Source: Ilex aquifolium (Eukaryota > Streptophyta > Magnoliopsida > Aquifoliales > Aquifoliaceae). From it: a stretch of 64,000 bases of DNA. Below the pieces are notes generated by a model, which had not been told where the DNA came from, searched no databases, and saw only the letters and a program-made list of their open reading frames with translations. The stretch is taken from NCBI GenBank assembly GCA_951799425.1, contig OX637409.1:22164501-22228500 (forward strand), written 5' to 3'. Of the stretch, positions 48,246-60,729 are shown one piece after another. Each line of letters opens with the position of its first letter. Within the stretch, counting starts at the first letter, position 1. A program made the position numbers and the translations under genes.

Positions 48246-49610
48246 GTGTGTGTCTGCATGTACATTTTTAGGAGTTTTACTGCTTGATTTATCTTACACG
48301 GCAACCCTAATGGGCCATCATGCTTCGGCCGTCAGTGGATCGCTAGGTGTCGATTTTGAGTTGTGTATAAGTTATTTTGTGTTAGATTTTGTTTAACCTA
48401 TATTCAATCCATTTATACTCATGTATATTGAGATCGTGTCGATAAGTCATATATAAACTGCGCTTAGTGAATTTATATCGTATTTAATCGAGTTTCCGTC
48501 GATACATTTATTTGAGTCTAACGAGTCCTTATATTTATCAACTGGATGCGCTAAAACTCAGTACAAACTTGCTAAATCTGTATTGATTTCATGTTGAGTT
48601 TGTGTGTTGTCTTCAAATGAAAGAAATGAATAAACTAATATGGAAGGAATAATACTAACCGGTTGACACGTGGAGAAAAACCTTTAATTTAACACATTTT
48701 TTCGCAAAGTTCAAAACATTCTTAGCTCCCATTGTATTAATGCCCAGTGCAATATCATATCTGCATAAGATGGAAGAAACATTATTAATCATTTATAATT
48801 TGCTTTATAATAAACTAAAGTCTGGTGGCCGGTGGCCCACACCTTTCATCAAAGTTGGTGGTTGCTGCTAGGTTAACCACAACATCTACTTCTCTCCACA
48901 TCTCTTCCAACAAACCAGGGTCCTTCACTCCTAGATTGTAGCAAGTTATGTCACCAGGGACCAGAGTGGCTTTTTGGGAGAGAAAGGTATTCAGATTTGC
49001 ACCCCATCTCTCTTTTAAAACCCTGAAGAGGTCTTTTGCTACAACCTATATATGCGGATAAAAGTGTCACAACGTCAATCAAATCAAATTGAATAATAAC
49101 TCAAAAAAAGAAAAGAACAAGTAAAAAAGCAATGTGATCAACTTCTTGTTTTCCACCCGACATATTTCTTGTTTCATTCTCTCAAGTCTTCGAGTAATAC
49201 AGTCAAAAAAAGGTGATATATGGTCTCAAGTAGTCTCTTTGGGCTTTGTTTGACATATGAAGTTTCTACTATGAAAACAATACACCTGCTCTACTGATCC
49301 GATGGTAGAAACGTAGAAACTTGACATGGTCGATAATAACTTTTTCAATTTTTTTTGGATAAGAGCCGAATTAGGTGTTTGTTCAAAATTGAGAGAATAA
49401 GAAACTGCAGAATATGAACACCACCTACAGCAGTGGGTGGGTGCTGTGCTGTATGTGCTCACCTCACTATTGAACCGTTTCAAGGCTGACTTGGTATCGG
49501 CAGCTCTTAGAAGGAAATAAAGCTTTTTCACTTTTGGTTGAACCCTTACTATCTTCTCTACAAAAACTACATCAACAGAAGCAAAAGTTATCAACTCTTC
49601 ATTAAAAAAC

Positions 49611-49666
<56 letters not shown>

Positions 49667-49748
49667 CACCCTTTCCCAGAAAGCCAGTGGAGCCAGTCAC
49701 AAAAATGGTCTTGTTCTCTAAGAATTGGACAATGCTACCCAACTCCAT
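44801..49748 (-). CDS. Fatty acyl-CoA reductase, FAR3/CER4-like (FAR-A)
   Basis: Reduces fatty acyl-CoA to primary alcohol with NADPH, for wax or related barriers. Ten exons, given 5' to 3' on minus: 49670-49748, 49463-49566, 48843-49045, 48660-48760, 47889-48081, 47016-47177, 46005-46086, 45623-45892, 45040-45167, 44801-44954; all GT/AG and in frame; 491 residues, the normal family length. Rossmann motif TGSTGFL at 18-24; catalytic YxxxK as YVFTK at 237-241; KYGWPNTY and [16 protein letters not shown] blocks; the C-terminal male-sterility-type domain covers about 395-490 and ends [11 protein letters not shown]. Resemblance to CER4 is strong, but chain length and tissue cannot be read from sequence. 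Intron 6 carries a solo LTR, intron 4 a TA microsatellite and intron 1 GT/GA repeats. A TATA box lies about 140 bases upstream. It is a tandem paralogue of the gene at 54218-60644. Confidence 0.93.
46223..46888 (+). mobile_element. Solo LTR in FAR-A intron 6
   Basis: Starts tgatgggccc and ends gcatcatca, with perfect attct duplications at 46218-46222 and 46889-46893. It shares the accgaaccactataa(t/a)tct block and the ttttgcatcatca end with the LTR at 11211-12041. It lies antisense to FAR-A. Confidence 0.88.
48175..48243. repeat. (TA)n microsatellite in FAR-A intron 4
   Basis: About 34 TA units flanked by CA and GT repeats. Confidence 0.95.
49618..49666. repeat. (GT)n(GA)n in FAR-A intron 1
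   Basis: A compound microsatellite starting three bases inside the exon-1 splice donor (donor at 49669-49668). It makes up about half of the 103-base intron. Confidence 0.9.
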
Positions 49749-49887
49749 TAGGAAAGAAAATTGTTAGTGGAGAGAGTCAGAGAGTGATAGAAAAAGAACA
49801 GAGAGAACGAAATAAAACAAAAGCAACCGACTGAGACAAAGGATGACGCAATGAATTGGCGTTTCATATTGCAATCTCATGCTACCT

Positions 49888-49896
49888 AATTTATAG
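49888..49896 (-). promoter_or_regulatory. Likely TATA box of FAR-A
   Basis: TATAAATTA on minus, about 140 bases upstream of the FAR-A ATG. Position and sequence fit a core promoter; not otherwise supported. Confidence 0.5.
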
Positions 49897-49899
49897 TAG

Positions 49900-52167
49900 T
49901 TATGAGGAAAAATATTGTTGGGAGTTTGGGAAGTCCATTGATTCTAAGCTTCTAGAACTCATACATATTTAAAAGTTTAAAAGTTTATAGTGAGCTCCTA
50001 AATATTATATTAAAGATATTTTAACTTCTTTTTTTATCTGATGCGGGATTTGCACAAAAGCAAATACTCAACAATTTTTCCCTCATGTATATTAGGACAA
50101 TTCAAATTCTTTTTCTATCCGATGTGTGATTTTCACACATATAATACCCAACAATATCTAGTTTGAGGACCTAATTTAGAAACCTAATTCATTATATCTA
50201 TTGGAGGAGAAGTTGGTCTCATTTAGTATTGGAATTCACAATCATGTAATTATCACATCATTACGTCAGCAAATTAAATCAAATTTTTAGGTCCTAATAA
50301 CATTATTCTTAAAATTTTGTCTTTTAACATACTTTGAACATAGACTCTAAAGATGAAATTCGTCAAATACTTGAATCTGAATCAAAATTTTAAAATGGGA
50401 TTAAGTTGAATCTGAATCAAAGTCTAATTCGCATCCTAGGCTTAGATTTTACTTTTCGAATCTAATTACTGATATAATCTATCACATGTATTAGATTAGT
50501 TGTGGATCATAAATATTGAGACTCATTGTCAATCCAATGATTATAAGTGATTAGATCAACAAATTAAATCAATAAATAAAATATAAGTAGCATCACTGTT
50601 TCCTTTTTTTTTTAACGTCCTTGTAGGTCGGCTAATAGAGATGAACTGTAAATTTAGAGATCTTGAGTTCGAATTTTTACAACTCTTTGGGATTAGGTCA
50701 TAAGAAATTTATCCCTCATGAATATTCTAGTCACGGTGTGGATAACCTGCCTTTGATATAGTGACTAGACCGAGAAAAAAATTAGTCGAAATGCGCATAA
50801 AGTGACCTGAATATTCCTGATCGTTAAACTAAAAACAAAGAGAGAGTGTGGAGAAGAGAATCATCCACAGTTGCTATATATTTAGCACTGTTTATTGTTT
50901 CCAATAGGCCTTGGTTTAAATATGATCTATCATCTATTCTTCCACATGATGCACGATATCTCTAATTGTATATGTCTCATATTGCCTTCACATTCATTCT
51001 TTAGACTTCTCCACCATAATAAAATTGAATTCAAAATACATATGATAAACCAAACTCCCAAATGAGATCGGTTAGGCTAAGTTAATACTTGATCTTTAAA
51101 GTCTTTGATCTTAAACAATTTGACAAATAGGAATACGAGTTATTTTAGGAGTCCAAAAAAAACGGGTGTTCTGAAGTCAAATAAGAGTTAGGGTTATTTT
51201 AGACAATTTTATAAATAATGTAATTAACTTTCTAATAGCATTTCTGACTCAAATTTAAATTTGAGTTAAAATGGCCTAAAAGACTTCTCCAGCTTTAATC
51301 CCAATCTTATACCAAATAAAAGAAAAATTTATTCTGAACCCAAGTTGAGGAAAACTCAAATTCTATATCATTTTTTTAACGATAACATTTGATCTTATCT
51401 AAACCCAAAAGACTCTTTCAACGAAGCAAGTTCTTGTCTCTCCAACCTCTATCTTCAAAGTCACTGCCATCACCGCTTACCACACCGCCTATTCATGCCT
51501 CTATTCTTCGACGTTAACTTTTTACCCTTTTTCTCTCTCATAAACTATCATCTCAACAAATATATATAAATATCTCTCTCTCATACCTAGTAAAAAAAAT
51601 TCACGAATCTATCACTCAAAAAAGTTGGTATTACTGTTTTTTCTTTTGTAAATATTAGTGAAGTTTGTGAGAAATAAGTTTTAATATTGGATAAAATGTT
51701 TTGGTGGGAAAAATTAACAAATGACAGTAAGAGAATTTTGTAAAAGATTTGAGTAGATATTTAAGTTTGTATATTAGAGTGTCCTATATCAAATCAAGTT
51801 TTTATCTCAAATTTAATTCTAAAATTTGAATCATGATTGAAGATGCTCTAATAAATTTCCAAATGGAATTTAAGCCATAAAAGTTTGAGGACCGGTCTCC
51901 AAAAATCTCTTAAAAATAATCAAATCAAAATAAAAAATAAAAAATGAAGTAATGAAATTAGACTCTTAGCAATAGATTGGGCCTACTTGGCCCACAATTC
52001 CATGGCCCAAGGTAAGTCGTGGTCTAGGCCAACCTATCCACCAAGTTAGCTGTAATCAATAATGGGCCTTTAGTAGGCTACCCCACCATGGGACTTCCCT
52101 AATGGAGTTTTAAAAGGTCGTAATTGGATTTTTCTTATTTTATTTTAAAAAAATTATACATGGTTAT
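49900..52167. other. Intergenic DNA between the FAR genes, left part
   Basis: AT-rich, no gene. Contains a SINE copy (50610-50845). The region 51150-51860 carries inverted segments such as caaatttaaatttgag and gattgaagatgctct, which suggest an old MITE. Confidence 0.5.
50610..50845 (+). mobile_element. SINE, full-length-like copy
   Basis: Contains a B-box-like gagttcgaatt, then tgggattaggtcataagaaa, atttatccctcatgaatatt, and the 3' block attagtcgaaatgcgcataaag. This is the common plant SINE end (ggattagtcgaggtgcgcgtaa type). Relatives lie at 53455-53665 and 54620-54785. Confidence 0.65.
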
Positions 52168-52701
52168 TGATGTTGTACAAAAATGAATTTATGCACCACC
52201 TGTCGAGTAATTAATATAAGTAATAAATACAATAAATATAAAGATGAGATCAACACAAGCAACACAGATATAAAGTGGTTCGGTCAGAATGACCTACTCC
52301 ATTTTGAAGGCGGCAACGGTGACCAGATGACTTTATTGATAAAATAGTAGGTGGGAGAGAGAGAGAGAGGAAGCAAAAGTAAGCTCAAGGTGTGGTGTAC
52401 AAGAGATAGTTGTGTGAGATGTAGCTCTGTTTTTCATGTGTAGAAGACTTACAATTTATATGCACAAAATCTTAGTTGAGGCGGTGACGTGAATGATAGG
52501 TGGCTAATATATCAGGGAGGATAGTTATAGTTGGAGATGGACACTACCTTGAAGTAATGGCTATTCCGATAATTACTCTCTCGTGTGTTGACTCTTCTTG
52601 AACTCTTGAATTGAGACCATGAGTTAGATCTGGTCTACCTTTTAATGATTTAGGCTAAACTCATAACCCGGCCCTGGCCTAATCTAAATCTAAGCCCGTC
52701 A
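52168..52701 (-). mobile_element. Solo LTR with gttat target duplication
   Basis: Ends are tgatgttgtacaaaaatg and taagcccgtca. Perfect gttat duplications lie at 52163-52167 and 52702-52706. A minus-strand TATA (tataaattgtaag) gives orientation. Sister of 31754-32263. From 52707 to 53454 there is only AT-rich non-coding DNA. Confidence 0.88.
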
Positions 52702-53454
52702 GTTATAAAATCAGAAATATGGGTTAAAGAAAAGGTGGTACTAGAAGTAATGCCATCAACAATCCCATCCGATTCTTCAATTCTTCCCACTTTCTGCTCC
52801 AACTTTGTATGATAGCAAATAATTGAGATAATTTTAGAACGGAGAGTTCATGGTGCGCAAATAGAGTGGTTTACCGGCCACTCCGGGGTAGACCCATTAA
52901 TCCTAAAATAGAGAGTTTAAGTGTTTCTAATAGAGTAATTTTTTTTTGGATGAATTATACTTCATACTTCAAAAAATTTAAGATTTTTTACTTTTTATCC
53001 TTAAAAATTAGATTTTTCACATTGTACCCTTAATATATTAAAAATGTTACAATGTAACTCTTTCGTTAATTTCTGTTCCTCATTTCGTCAATATTATTGG
53101 GATGGTTTTTGATGGAATGAGAAATAATAATTAACAGAATGAGGGTGTAATATAAAAAATCTAATATTTAAAAACGCAAAGTGAATAGTTTTAAATCTTT
53201 CGAGGTGCAAAATGAGATTCCTCCAATTTTTTGAGTGCATTTCGAATAGAAAGACAATTTTTTCACACACGCTAAATAATAATAATAATAATACAATTTG
53301 GCTGTCGGATCCCAACTGTTAGTTTGTTGAAACTCAAGTACGAAGACGCCTCTGTGTAATTAAGTCAAAAAATCAAGGAATATATTTCAAATTCAGCCTA
53401 AATTTCCGAAGTTACTTTTTGTGCATAATCAAAAGAAACTATAATTTCAAGAGT

Positions 53455-53665
53455 AATTCATAGTGATAACATAAATGAATTGTAAACTCGAACGTCTTAA
53501 ATTCGAATGTTGTCAACTTTTTGGGATTAGTTTATTAGGAATTTATCCGTCATAAATAATGTTGTCAACTATTGGCGTTGATAATTTATCCCTCATTAAA
53601 GAAAAAATTAATCGAGGTGTGCGTAAATTGGTCCGAACACTTTTTGACCATTCAACAAAAAAATA
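53455..53665 (+). mobile_element. SINE, diverged copy
   Basis: B-box-like aaattcgaatgttgtcaact, the tttttgggattag and aatttatcc blocks, and the end attaatcgaggtgtgcgtaa followed by gaccattcaac. Same family as 50610. Confidence 0.6.
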
Positions 53666-53937
53666 ATAATGAGAAACTATCATAGTGTCTGGGCTCTTTG
53701 AGACTTAAAACCAATATATTCCATATTATTGCGTTGATTGATTGATGGGTATGGCTTACACATACAATTAAATAGGAAATTGAATCCTTCTACAAAGATA
53801 CCCTAGAACTCTTTCAATTTGGGCGAGTGCAATTATGTTTTCAATGTGCTCGTCATGCATCAAGTACAATGGATCAAAATCACATCAATAATATAATGTA
53901 TAATATCATAAATGACATAACACTTTGTCCTTCAGGT

Positions 53938-54206
53938 TAGGGGTGTCAATTTTACCCACAAAGTCAAACCCGACACAAAACCTTAAATGACCCGATTAAT
54001 TAACACGTAAAATAAATGGGTTAAATTAAGGTTATACACGAATAACATGATTAACGGGTACAGTAAAAAAAATAGGTATTTAAATGGTATTATGAGTTTT
54101 TATAGAATTAAATAATTTTTTATTGACACAAACACGATACGTACCAAAAATAACACGACATGAAAATGATACGACATGAAAATAACGAGACACGATTGAC
54201 ACCCCT
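53938..54206. mobile_element. hAT-like MITE downstream of FAR-B
   Basis: Begins taggggtgtcaatttta and ends cacgattgacacccctt, inverted partners of the taggggtg type. The interior is rich in acacga and taacacg. It lies 12 bases from the FAR-B stop codon, so it probably forms part of the 3' UTR. Confidence 0.7.
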
Positions 54207-54217
54207 TTTGACGGTTA

Positions 54218-56332
54218 TCATTTGAATACATATTTTACTAGGCCAGGAAAGTGAGTATTCATGAAGTAGTCTTCCCAGTTGATGCAGTTGGGATCAAAGT
54301 AAAACACATCTGTCTCAATGCCACTCTCCGCTACCGCCTTACGTAAGTTTTCTGCGTTCTTGTCATCAAAGCTGTATAGAAAGAGAAGTTCATCATTGAG
54401 GGATGTATTATGTATATAAATAAGGTGAATTTTTCAGACATGAAAGGCAATACAAAACCATACTTACATGCCCTTAAAGAACATATAAGGCCTATAGAGT
54501 TCTATCAACCGAAATGCAAAGTTGATTTTGCGTCTAAGATCATCGTATGTGCCACGAAAATATTGGCAAAGAGCTGCATTAACTATCTGTAATACCTGAT
54601 AAACAACAACAAAAAGTTAGTAAAAGACCTGATGGGGTCAGGTTACGAGAAATTTATCCCTTATGAATATTCTAGTCCTGGCGTAGATGGTCTATCTTTG
54701 ACCAGACCTAGGAGGGGGATTAATCGAGGTGTACGTAAGTTAGTCCGGAATCTAGACACCTCTGACCATTGAAATAAAAACAAAATTTTCAACTGGAAGG
54801 AGTTTAAAATGTATTGCTACAAAAAGTGCTTTGTGTTCTTTAATTGCTGGGAAGGCAAATGGAAGTAAGAAAGCTTCAAATTCTGAACCCTCTCTCTCTC
54901 TCTCCCCCACCTTTTTTTTCCTTTTTTTTTTGTCAACTATTAAACTGGCCACATGAGTTCTAGCACTGGGGCATGTAGAACTCATCTTGAGAATATAGAT
55001 TTCCATGTTGCCATACTCGATCGGTGGTTTTATTTGATTGGGTAATATATACTATGATGGTGAAAACAAACCTTCAACGGAAGCAAGTATCGAATTGCCA
55101 TGTATCTATGGAAACTATCCATGTTGGTCAGCATTTTACTCTTGCCAACTATGACGGGCTTTCCGTCGTTATTAATCCATGGATTCTTGGCAAAGTAACG
55201 GACACCATAATCTTGAATATTACGAAGCACCACGGGGTTTGTTGACGAAGAACCAACATGGTAAATGTTCATAAAAGGTTCATTTGCATGGGCCACCATG
55301 GAAACTATCATAGTATTCACCACCATATCAGCTGGAATCTGCACATGCAATCTCTGAATTAGACTTCATACTTGGACTACCTAAGAGGACATTATGTGAG
55401 AACCTTACCGACACCGATGCATGCATATGTGCATGGGAGCACATTATAAGAAAAATTAGTTTTTTAGCAACCAAAAGATTCGTCGCTAAAAATCAATATT
55501 TTGATCACTATAAGTCTCCTACCACAAAATAAAAACAAAAATGTGAGAATCACGAAAAGTTTATAGCGATGAATTTGCAAATTCGACTTAAATAATTAAC
55601 TTTCTGTGATAATAACATTTTGTGGCTAAAAGTTAACATTCAGCAACAATTCGTAACTAATTGTGAACGTTTGACAACAAATTTTTTTTATTATTGAAAA
55701 CCAAATATTAAACACGTGTACGTGAGGATACATGTTATAAATGTCAAGTTAGTTTTTTATATAGTCATGGTGGTGTTAAAAATGCGAAAGCGTAACATGA
55801 TAAAAGGAGAAGAATGGCATCAATGAACAAAATTTTTGAATCACCTTCATGAAGGTTAAGAATATTCACCATCTGTTTGTACACTATACGAGTTGCACAA
55901 CCGAGGATTATTATTGAGTAAGAAAATGAGGGAACTCACCGCATCAAGTACAGTTTCAAGATGACCAAAGAAGCACCTTATTCTGCCTTTGCCATAACCA
56001 ACAATAAAGCTATCGACGGTTCTGTGAACAGAGAACACAAAAAATGATCACTCTGACTATTTTTTTATTTAGCTATATAAGAAGATTACATTGATCTCAT
56101 ACAGTTGTTTGCTTAAAAAGCTTCTGCTTGGTTACACCATAAATATCAAAGAAGGATTTGTATGAATTACCTGATCCCTTCAACCCAACCAGGAAATGGC
56201 TCTTTGTAGGTGCTGGTTACGATGGTAGGACGAATGATAACTACTGGTATGTTTTCTTTGAGGTGCCCTACGAGCATCTCTCCCATTGCTTTTGTAAATA
56301 CATAGGTATTTGGCCATCCATACTTCCTTGCC

Positions 56333-56377
<45 letters not shown>

Positions 56378-59300
56378 ATGTCACAAATAACACTAGGTTA
56401 ATCCGTTTGTTTGTAGTGACATGTGAGAAGCACAAATCAAATAATCCTAATATAATGTGGATATGTTTATTTGAAAGCTGAAAATAAAATTAGTAATCTC
56501 ATATTACATGAATAGTTTTGAGTGATAATATTTTATTTCTATAAATATGGTTGAGTATTGTATTTTTTTGGTCCGTGGACTTAAATGCGGTGTACCAAAC
56601 CATTTAGATCTCTGTATTTTATTTCCATATCTTTTCTATCTCCCTAAAAGTGGTATCAAAATTATTCTAGACAAAAAGAGTTAGAACAAGGGGTATCAGA
56701 GTTGGCTATTGGCAATCCCGGGTCAACTCGTCAGAACATGTTGTTGATTATCCTTGATCCGTGGATGATGATTTTCTTTTCGCATAATACTTCAAGCAAT
56801 AGAGAGTGCCAGTATTTAAGATGGTTTTTTGAAAATTAGGCTTTTGGAGTTGGAGCAATGCTATACAATGGTGTTGCACCCCTTTAAAAAAAAAAAAAAA
56901 AAAAAACCATCCACCAAGTATTGGTTTATATTTTGGAAGCACGCGTACGGGTCACTGGTCTTTATCTTGATAGAATGGTGAAATCTTAACCATTGAGTCA
57001 TCCCAAGATTAGGTAAGATGCGGACCAAGACACATAAAAGATGCACACTGAGACACAAACTCTTGAAAAATAGAGAAGATTGTGGGGACTCATGAGAGTG
57101 ATTTGCGCATGGTGCTTGAAGAGAATAGTGGATCATAATCAAGGAGGAGCTAACTCGTCATGGTTCACACACGAGGGGAGTTTTATGGGTAATCACATGT
57201 AAGAATTTTGTATAAATACAGTTGAATATCAAATCAATTATGAGATAGATAGATAATAATACATCTATTTAGTTTTTTAGTCTGTGGGCATATGTATTTT
57301 TTGGTCTGTGCACACAAGTATAATTTCCTTGTAAGTGATATCCAAATTATTCTAAACAATAGTAATTCCAACACTGGGTATGATTTATAAAGCTAAGGAC
57401 TTTGGAGAAATACTTAATATTTGAAAGTTTGACCTCACCAAAAAGATTTTATGATTCAAAGTATTCAATTTAACGGTGACACCAATCAATTATAAATAAA
57501 CAAGTAGGGCAAGTGGACTTCATGAATTCTATAGGGTATTTCTTAAATGTGGAAGTTATTGATAACTATAGAATTTGGCCGTATACACTAATTCTACATG
57601 TTTATTTATAATTGATTGATGATATCATGTGACGGTGATAACATGGTGTCACACTTTCTCTAAATATTTTCTTCTCCTAGATAATGTAAGTTGACTAAAT
57701 TCCCATCAGACACTACTTCTAAACTAAGGTGATAGGATCCAAAAACAAGCCTAGAGTCCAACCTTTGGATTCCAAGAGCCTTCATGGCCGAGGTAATTGT
57801 TCGCTCCAAAGCTTTTTCACCGCGAAGCTCCTTCAGTCTTTCCTCCACCACTTTCTTCTCTTCATCAATGTCTAATCCAAGTGTCCCGTTAAGTGCCTCA
57901 CCCATGGTGTATGTGTCCTCCACTATTATCCCCGTCTTTTCACCGGACACATAAGCTGAAAACACAAGATCTTCAAGATTAAGGAAAAAACCTAATCCAT
58001 TTGGTTATCAAAATACGATAATAATTAATTTTGAATGTAATTTTTAAAAATAGAACTATGTCGAGAAAGATTTATTCTATATGGATTCGTCAATCACATT
58101 GAGTCTTGGTGGTGAACCGTGGTAAGAAAATAATCAAAACCTTCAAGCATTCGAATATTCTAACGAGGAGGAATAATACTAACCGGTTGAAACGTGAACA
58201 AGCATCTTTAATTTAACACATTTTTTTGCAAAGTTCAGAACATGACTAGCTCCAATTGTATTAATGCCCAGTGCAACATCATATCTGCATAATATTGAAG
58301 AAGAAGTGTTAAATTGCTGATGTTCCATGATAACATAAAAATAGATCCCGTGAAATATGTCCTAAAATAATGCATATTCCCTCAAGTATGAAAAATAACC
58401 TTGTGTTCTCAAGACTTATCCCTTGATAATAATGTGCCCCCCTCATTTTGTGCAAGTGCCCATAACTTCAATCTATTTACAAAGTTTTGTTTTCTTAAGT
58501 TCTATGTGAAGTAAGTTATCTGTGACCTTAATGTGATCATGTAATTAATATAAGAAATTACAGATAAAAGCTATACATTAATTCAATTTCAAAATAGAAA
58601 ATTTAGGCTCCCATCTAAAATTTTAGTCTTAGGCCTTAAGTATTATTATTGAGCCCACCATAGATATATGTAGAGATAGACTAAAAAGGGGCACTAAAAG
58701 GGGAATTAGGGGGAATTTGGGAGAAATTTTACTGTGAATTTAACATATTACCTAGTCGTTTTATGTGGTGTACATAATTAATCAGAAATTATTCATTTTC
58801 AAGAAAAGTTGTCATTCATCACTTTGTCATAATTTTTTTAAAAAAAAAAAAAAAACTAATTTCTATGTTTGAAATGATAATTTTTTATTGAGTGTGCACA
58901 CGACATAATACTGTTATATGATGTGATAAACCCACTCCAACTTTTTTTAAATTCTAGGGTTTGGCGGGACTCGAGGGAGAAGAGGTAGGGGTGATGGGAT
59001 GGTAGAGGTGGAAAGAAGATTTGGTTTTTGTATTATTATTTTTTTGGGGGAGGAAGAGGGGGGGCGGGAGGGAGTGCTTGGGATCATAGTCTAGTTTGAG
59101 TTTGCAGGTGAGTTTTTTTGGGGAAGGATAAAAATGGTTGTTTTATAGTTTTTTTTAACTTTTGTTGGTTATTTATTTATTTATTTATTTTTGCGACTGG
59201 ATAACCAAATTTGTACGAATTACTTCCTCGAATTTGGATCTAATCCCCAAAGATTCGAGCATGTTCAAACCACCATGTTGACGCATGATAGAGGGGTTGA

Positions 59301-60509
59301 CCCTTAGGAGATATAGAAAGTGTTGAACTTAAGACCTCTTGCATTACAAAAAACCAGACTTGAATGATAATATTATTTTTCATACCTCAACAGGTTCATC
59401 GGGTGACAAACCTCAAAGATTTCGAATGGAATTAGTTGTAAATTTAGACATGCGTAAGTCATACCTTTCCTCAAAGTTGGTTGTTGCAGCTAGATTAACC
59501 ACAACATCTACTTCTCTCCACATCTCTTCCAATGAATTGTGGTCGTTTACTCCCAAATTCTCACAAGTAATGTCACCAGGGACCACAGTGACTTTTCTTG
59601 AGATAAGGGTATTGAGATTTGTACCACATTTCTCTTTTAAGACCCTAAACAGGTCTTTTGCTAAAACCTATATGATTAAAAGGATAACAAAGTCATACAT
59701 GGTGGTATATCAATCATATTCTAAATTTTGTAAAGAAATGATGGTAATCAAAAAAATGCAAATTACTAAGATTTGCAACCCACATCAATGATCAAAAACA
59801 GTCGAAATGTTTCTATTTCTGTAGAAACTGAAATGAATCAGTGATCAAATAATTAAATTCTTATGTTTCGAGATGTATTAGAATGTTTTGGAAATTTTTT
59901 TTTACATTTTTTCTTCATTTTCATTCTATTTTCGAAATACTTTTAAAAAATTTTTGCTTCTTAGATGATTGAAATAATGCATCAAAACAAAATTTTTCAA
60001 AAAATAAACATTCCATTGATGCGTAGCAATGATATACAAAAGAAGAAGGTATACCCCCTTAGAACATGCAACAAAGACATTAGAAGTAAACAAATCTGTG
60101 AGGGGTGCACGTTCAACATAAGCACCTCCGAACAGATTTGGCAAAAAGTACAATCAATACAAAGAGTTAAACTATTATACAGTGTAGTAAGCAAACAAAT
60201 GAAGCAAGGTGTGGAATTTAGGTAAATATATAAAATAAATAGTTGCATATATTGTCTTGTTTGCCTACCAAGAAAAGTAGAAAGAAAAGAAAAGGCAGAA
60301 TATGCACACAGCCTACAGGCTACAGCAGGGGGTGGCAGCTCTATTATCTCTCACGGCTCACCTCACTATTGAAGCGTTGTAAGGCTGAGTTTGTATCCGC
60401 AGCTCTTAAAAGAAGATAGAGCTTCTTCACATTTGGTTGAACCCTTAGTATCTTCTCCACAAAAACTACACCCACAGAAGCAATGTTATATAAACTCTTC
60501 ATTAAGAAA

Positions 60510-60566
<57 letters not shown>

Positions 60567-60644
60567 CTTTGCGAGAAAGCCAGTTGCACCGGTGACTAAA
60601 AGGGTCTTGTTCTCTAAGAACTGGATACTGCTACCCAACTCCAT
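54218..60644 (-). CDS. Fatty acyl-CoA reductase, FAR3/CER4-like (FAR-B)
   Basis: Tandem paralogue of the gene at 44801-49748. Ten exons, 5' to 3' on minus: 60566-60644, 60362-60465, 59465-59667, 58184-58284, 57763-57955, 56171-56332, 55940-56021, 55072-55338, 54468-54595, 54218-54371; GT/AG throughout; 490 residues. Nine of ten exons have exactly the paralogue's length; exon 8 is one codon shorter. TGATGFL at 18-24 (NADPH fold), YVFTK at 237-241 (catalytic Tyr and Lys), [16 protein letters not shown], and a C-terminal domain ending in [11 protein letters not shown] are all intact. It differs in exon 7 ([16 protein letters not shown] versus [16 protein letters not shown]). Likely product: primary fatty alcohols. 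Intron 8 holds a SINE fragment and intron 5 LTR-like remnants. Intron 3 (59160-59345) has a possible minus-strand SINE. A TATA box lies about 90 bases upstream. Confidence 0.93.
54620..54785 (+). mobile_element. SINE fragment in FAR-B intron 8
   Basis: A 5'-truncated member of the 50610 family: gagaaatttatcccttatgaa, tattctagtcctggcgtaga, ggattaatcgaggtgtacgt, then gaccattgaaat. Antisense to the gene. Confidence 0.65.
56339..56373. repeat. (GA)n forming the polypyrimidine tract of FAR-B exon 6
   Basis: On minus the tract reads (TC)n and ends in the AG acceptor (56334-56333) of exon 6. The paralogue FAR-A has no microsatellite here. Confidence 0.85.
56480..57400 (+). mobile_element. Degraded LTR-retroelement remnant in FAR-B intron 5
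   Basis: Two related blocks (around 56535-56670 and 57200-57355) each have a TATA-like tataaata, a (t/g)gtc(c/t)gtg block and then gtg(g)tatc(a/c)aaattattct. The sequence ggggtatcagagttgg at about 56690 resembles a methionine-initiator tRNA primer-binding site. No coding sequence; possibly a TRIM. A 20-base A run lies at 56885-56904. Confidence 0.4.
60513..60564. repeat. (GA)n in FAR-B intron 1, at the splice donor
   Basis: About 25 GA units fill half of the 100-base intron 1. On minus the donor (60565-60564) reads directly into (CT)n. Confidence 0.9.
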
Positions 60645-60666
60645 TGGCGAAGAACAATGAAAGTGG

Positions 60667-60692
60667 AGAGAGAGAGAGAGAGAGAGAGAGAA
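60667..60692. repeat. (GA)n in the FAR-B 5' leader
   Basis: CT repeat in the sense of the gene, between the TATA box and the ATG. Confidence 0.85.
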
Positions 60693-60729
60693 GCACACAA
60701 TGGTACGAAGAGGGTGCAATGCATTGGTT

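Noticed and set aside
59339..59791. 150-codon plus-strand frame
   Set aside because: It is the antisense of FAR-B exon 3 and its flanking introns.
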